Of a DNA stretch of 15,405 nucleotides, positions 14,163 to 15,405 are shown in pieces. Each line of letters begins with the position of its first letter. Within the stretch, counting starts at the first letter, position 1. Below the pieces are notes generated by a model. It was not told the origin of the DNA and did no database searches. It worked only from the letters and a program-made list of their open reading frames with translations. The DNA comes from Clostridia bacterium (GTDB taxonomy: Bacteria; Bacillota; Clostridia; UBA1381): positions 1 to 15,405 of the forward strand of contig JAFQNU010000240.1 in assembly GCA_017420825.1 (NCBI GenBank), in the 5' to 3' direction. Made by a program: the position numbers and the translations under genes.

Positions 14163-15405
14163 TTATTTTGTATCAGGTTTAAAAATTTCGATATTGTCTG
14201 TGTTACTGCTTGCATGTATTCCGAAATATCCGCCTCCGCTTAACACATTTGCATCTTTAACACCAAATTTTTCGTTGTTCTCATAATCTGTCTCGTCGAA
14301 TATTTTCAGTCCGTCAAGATAGCATACAATCCTTACACCCTCAGGAACATCAAACACACCGATACCAACATCATGCTCCTTGTTGTATTCCACCTTTGCG
14401 CCGGGTCTTCCTCCATACACCTCATGAGTTCCGTCCCACGGATTTCCCTGTCCCCAAAGAACAGTTCTCTGGCCGTTATTAAATCTCTGCAATTCAAGAC
14501 AGGTAGGGTAGAATGTAAACACATATTCATTAATAAGATTTGTTGTGGTATCACCGCAGTTTAGCGCAAAGCTCGGCCAACCGCCTCCTGCATAGTTAAT
14601 ACTCATTTTGAAATGAAGCATCTTATTGTTAAACTTTTCCTTTGTGTAAACAGCTACATCTCTTGTTGCAACCTTGAACCCGTTTTCGTACTGCTCCTTT
14701 GTGTCTGCAAGACCGTTAGGGTATGTGAAGTTCCAGTTTTCAAGATTTATGAAATCATCGCCAACCTCTATAATCTGCGACTTATCAAAATCAGAATACA
14801 TTTCGTGCTCAACTATTTTAAATTTCTTCTTATATTGTCTTGTTTTTCTGTTTGCACCCCAGGTTACATCAAATGTTATTTCGCCCTCACCTTCGCTTTT
14901 TCCGTATATAATTCCGTTTTCATCAACATATGCACAAGCTTCATTTGATGTCGTTGCTCTGAACTCATGCGCTTTTATTGTTCTTCCGAATTTTGTTGTA
15001 AGAGTTAAATTCATTCCGATTTCGTCTCCGACCAAAGCCTTTACATCACCGCCTGAGCCGTTAATAAAGAGCATTGGAACGTCACTTCCAGGGAAACACT
15101 CAATCTCATCATCTACATACACATTTACAGGGTAATCATCAACCACATCTTTATTCTTACCGCAAAGAATTCTTACTAATAACTCTGCCTTGCCCGGTTT
15201 CAAACCTACTACCTTATTATAGTCTGTTATTTTAACCACATCAGGATTTTTATTGTATATATGAATTCTGTCAGGCGAAATATACCCTTGTGTACCCTTA
15301 CGGTTCTTTGCCTTAATTTGAATTTCTATTTCTTCATCTGTTGAAATATCATAAATCGCAGGTAAATATTCAGGATGATTGCCTCCGTTTTCTATGTGTC
15401 CGTCA
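14163..15405 (-). CDS. C-terminal part of a secreted-type protein: Ig-like domains plus concanavalin-A-like domain (runs off right edge)
   Basis: The frame is open to the window edge (413 codons seen), so the apparent GTG start at 15239 is internal; the codons before it continue without a stop and read ...YISPDRIHIYNKNPDVVKI. Visible parts: two bacterial Ig-like (BIG2-type) units with VVKITDYNKVVGLKPGKAEL and, later, YVDENGIIYGKSEGEGEITF, then from about 15239 minus 600 bp onward a concanavalin-A-like/LamG-type beta sandwich. The latter includes WGQGNPWDGTHE, VRIVCYLDGLKIFDE and a terminal GGGYFGIHASSNTDNIEIF strand typical of DUF1080/LamG-like folds. Such domains bind or modify glycans. The N-terminus, and so any signal peptide or catalytic domain, lies outside the window. 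It is 28 bp from the beta-helix gene, in the same operon. No anchoring motif is seen at the C-terminus (...IFKPDTK). Confidence 0.8.
   Translation of the reverse strand, partial: DGHIENGGNHPEYLPAIYDISTDEEIEIQIKAKNRKGTQGYISPDRIHIYNKNPDVVKITDYNKVVGLKPGKAELLVRILCGKNKDVVDDYPVNVYVDDEIECFPGSDVPMLFINGSGGDVKALVGDEIGMNLTLTTKFGRTIKAHEFRATTSNEACAYVDENGIIYGKSEGEGEITFDVTWGANRKTRQYKKKFKIVEHEMYSDFDKSQIIEVGDDFINLENWNFTYPNGLADTKEQYENGFKVATRDVAVYTKEKFNNKMLHFKMSINYAGGGWPSFALNCGDTTTNLINEYVFTFYPTCLELQRFNNGQRTVLWGQGNPWDGTHEVYGGRPGAKVEYNKEHDVGIGVFDVPEGVRIVCYLDGLKIFDETDYENNEKFGVKDANVLSGGGYFGIHASSNTDNIEIFKPDTK

Noticed and set aside
14163..15239. GTG at 15239 as the true start of the right-edge gene.
   Set aside because: The frame stays open to the window edge with sensible sequence, and the GTG falls within an Ig-like strand (NPDVVKITDYN).

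Overview
The window looks like part of one long minus-strand operon from a low-GC Bacillota, most likely a gut or rumen Clostridia relative. The grounds are AT-rich codon use, strong GGAGG-type ribosome binding sites, BspA-type leucine-rich repeats, and an LplB/YtcP/LipO-type sugar ABC transporter without its own ATPase. This assignment is inferred from style; there is no rRNA or other phylogenetic marker. Every gene I support is on the minus strand, so transcription runs from base 15405 towards base 1. Gaps between genes are 65 bp or less, one pair overlaps by 4 bp, and no convincing promoter or U-tract terminator lies inside the window. The operon therefore probably begins beyond the right edge and continues past the left edge.

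In transcription order the layout is as follows. (1) 15405-14163 is the C-terminal part of a secreted-type protein with Ig-like domains and a concanavalin-A-like domain. (2) 14134-9659 is a secreted ~1491-residue protein: jelly-roll and Ig-like N-terminus, a GH141-like right-handed beta-helix, and a bacterial Ig-like tail. A ~380-residue BspA-type LRR cassette is lodged inside the start of the beta-helix. (3) 9662-8484 is a secreted 392-residue accessory protein that looks like a short version of the N-terminal part of protein 2. (4) 8464-6862 is a lipoprotein solute-binding protein broken by one frameshift. (5, 6) 6797-5865 and 5852-4980 are two CUT1-type permeases. (7) 4920-406 is a secreted ~1504-residue protein with six LRR-associated modules, an SGNH/DUF4886-type hydrolase domain and a small C-terminal domain. 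(8) 340-1 is the N-terminus of a GH29 alpha-L-fucosidase without a signal peptide.

Taken together this reads as a Gram-positive polysaccharide-utilisation locus. Large secreted proteins would bind, deacylate and cut a glycan outside the cell, the lipoprotein and two permeases would import the oligosaccharides (ATP supplied by a shared MsmX-type ATPase encoded elsewhere), and the cytoplasmic GH29 enzyme would remove fucose. The substrate is inferred, not shown: a fucosylated and possibly O-acetylated plant or host glycan fits best.

The most unusual item is the nested LRR cassette in the beta-helix protein. It is collinear with modules 2-3 of the six-module LRR array in the downstream esterase-like protein of the same operon, which suggests that a whole LRR block moved between genes. 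Two intergenic stem-loops, one directly after the binding-protein gene and one before the fucosidase gene, are also notable.
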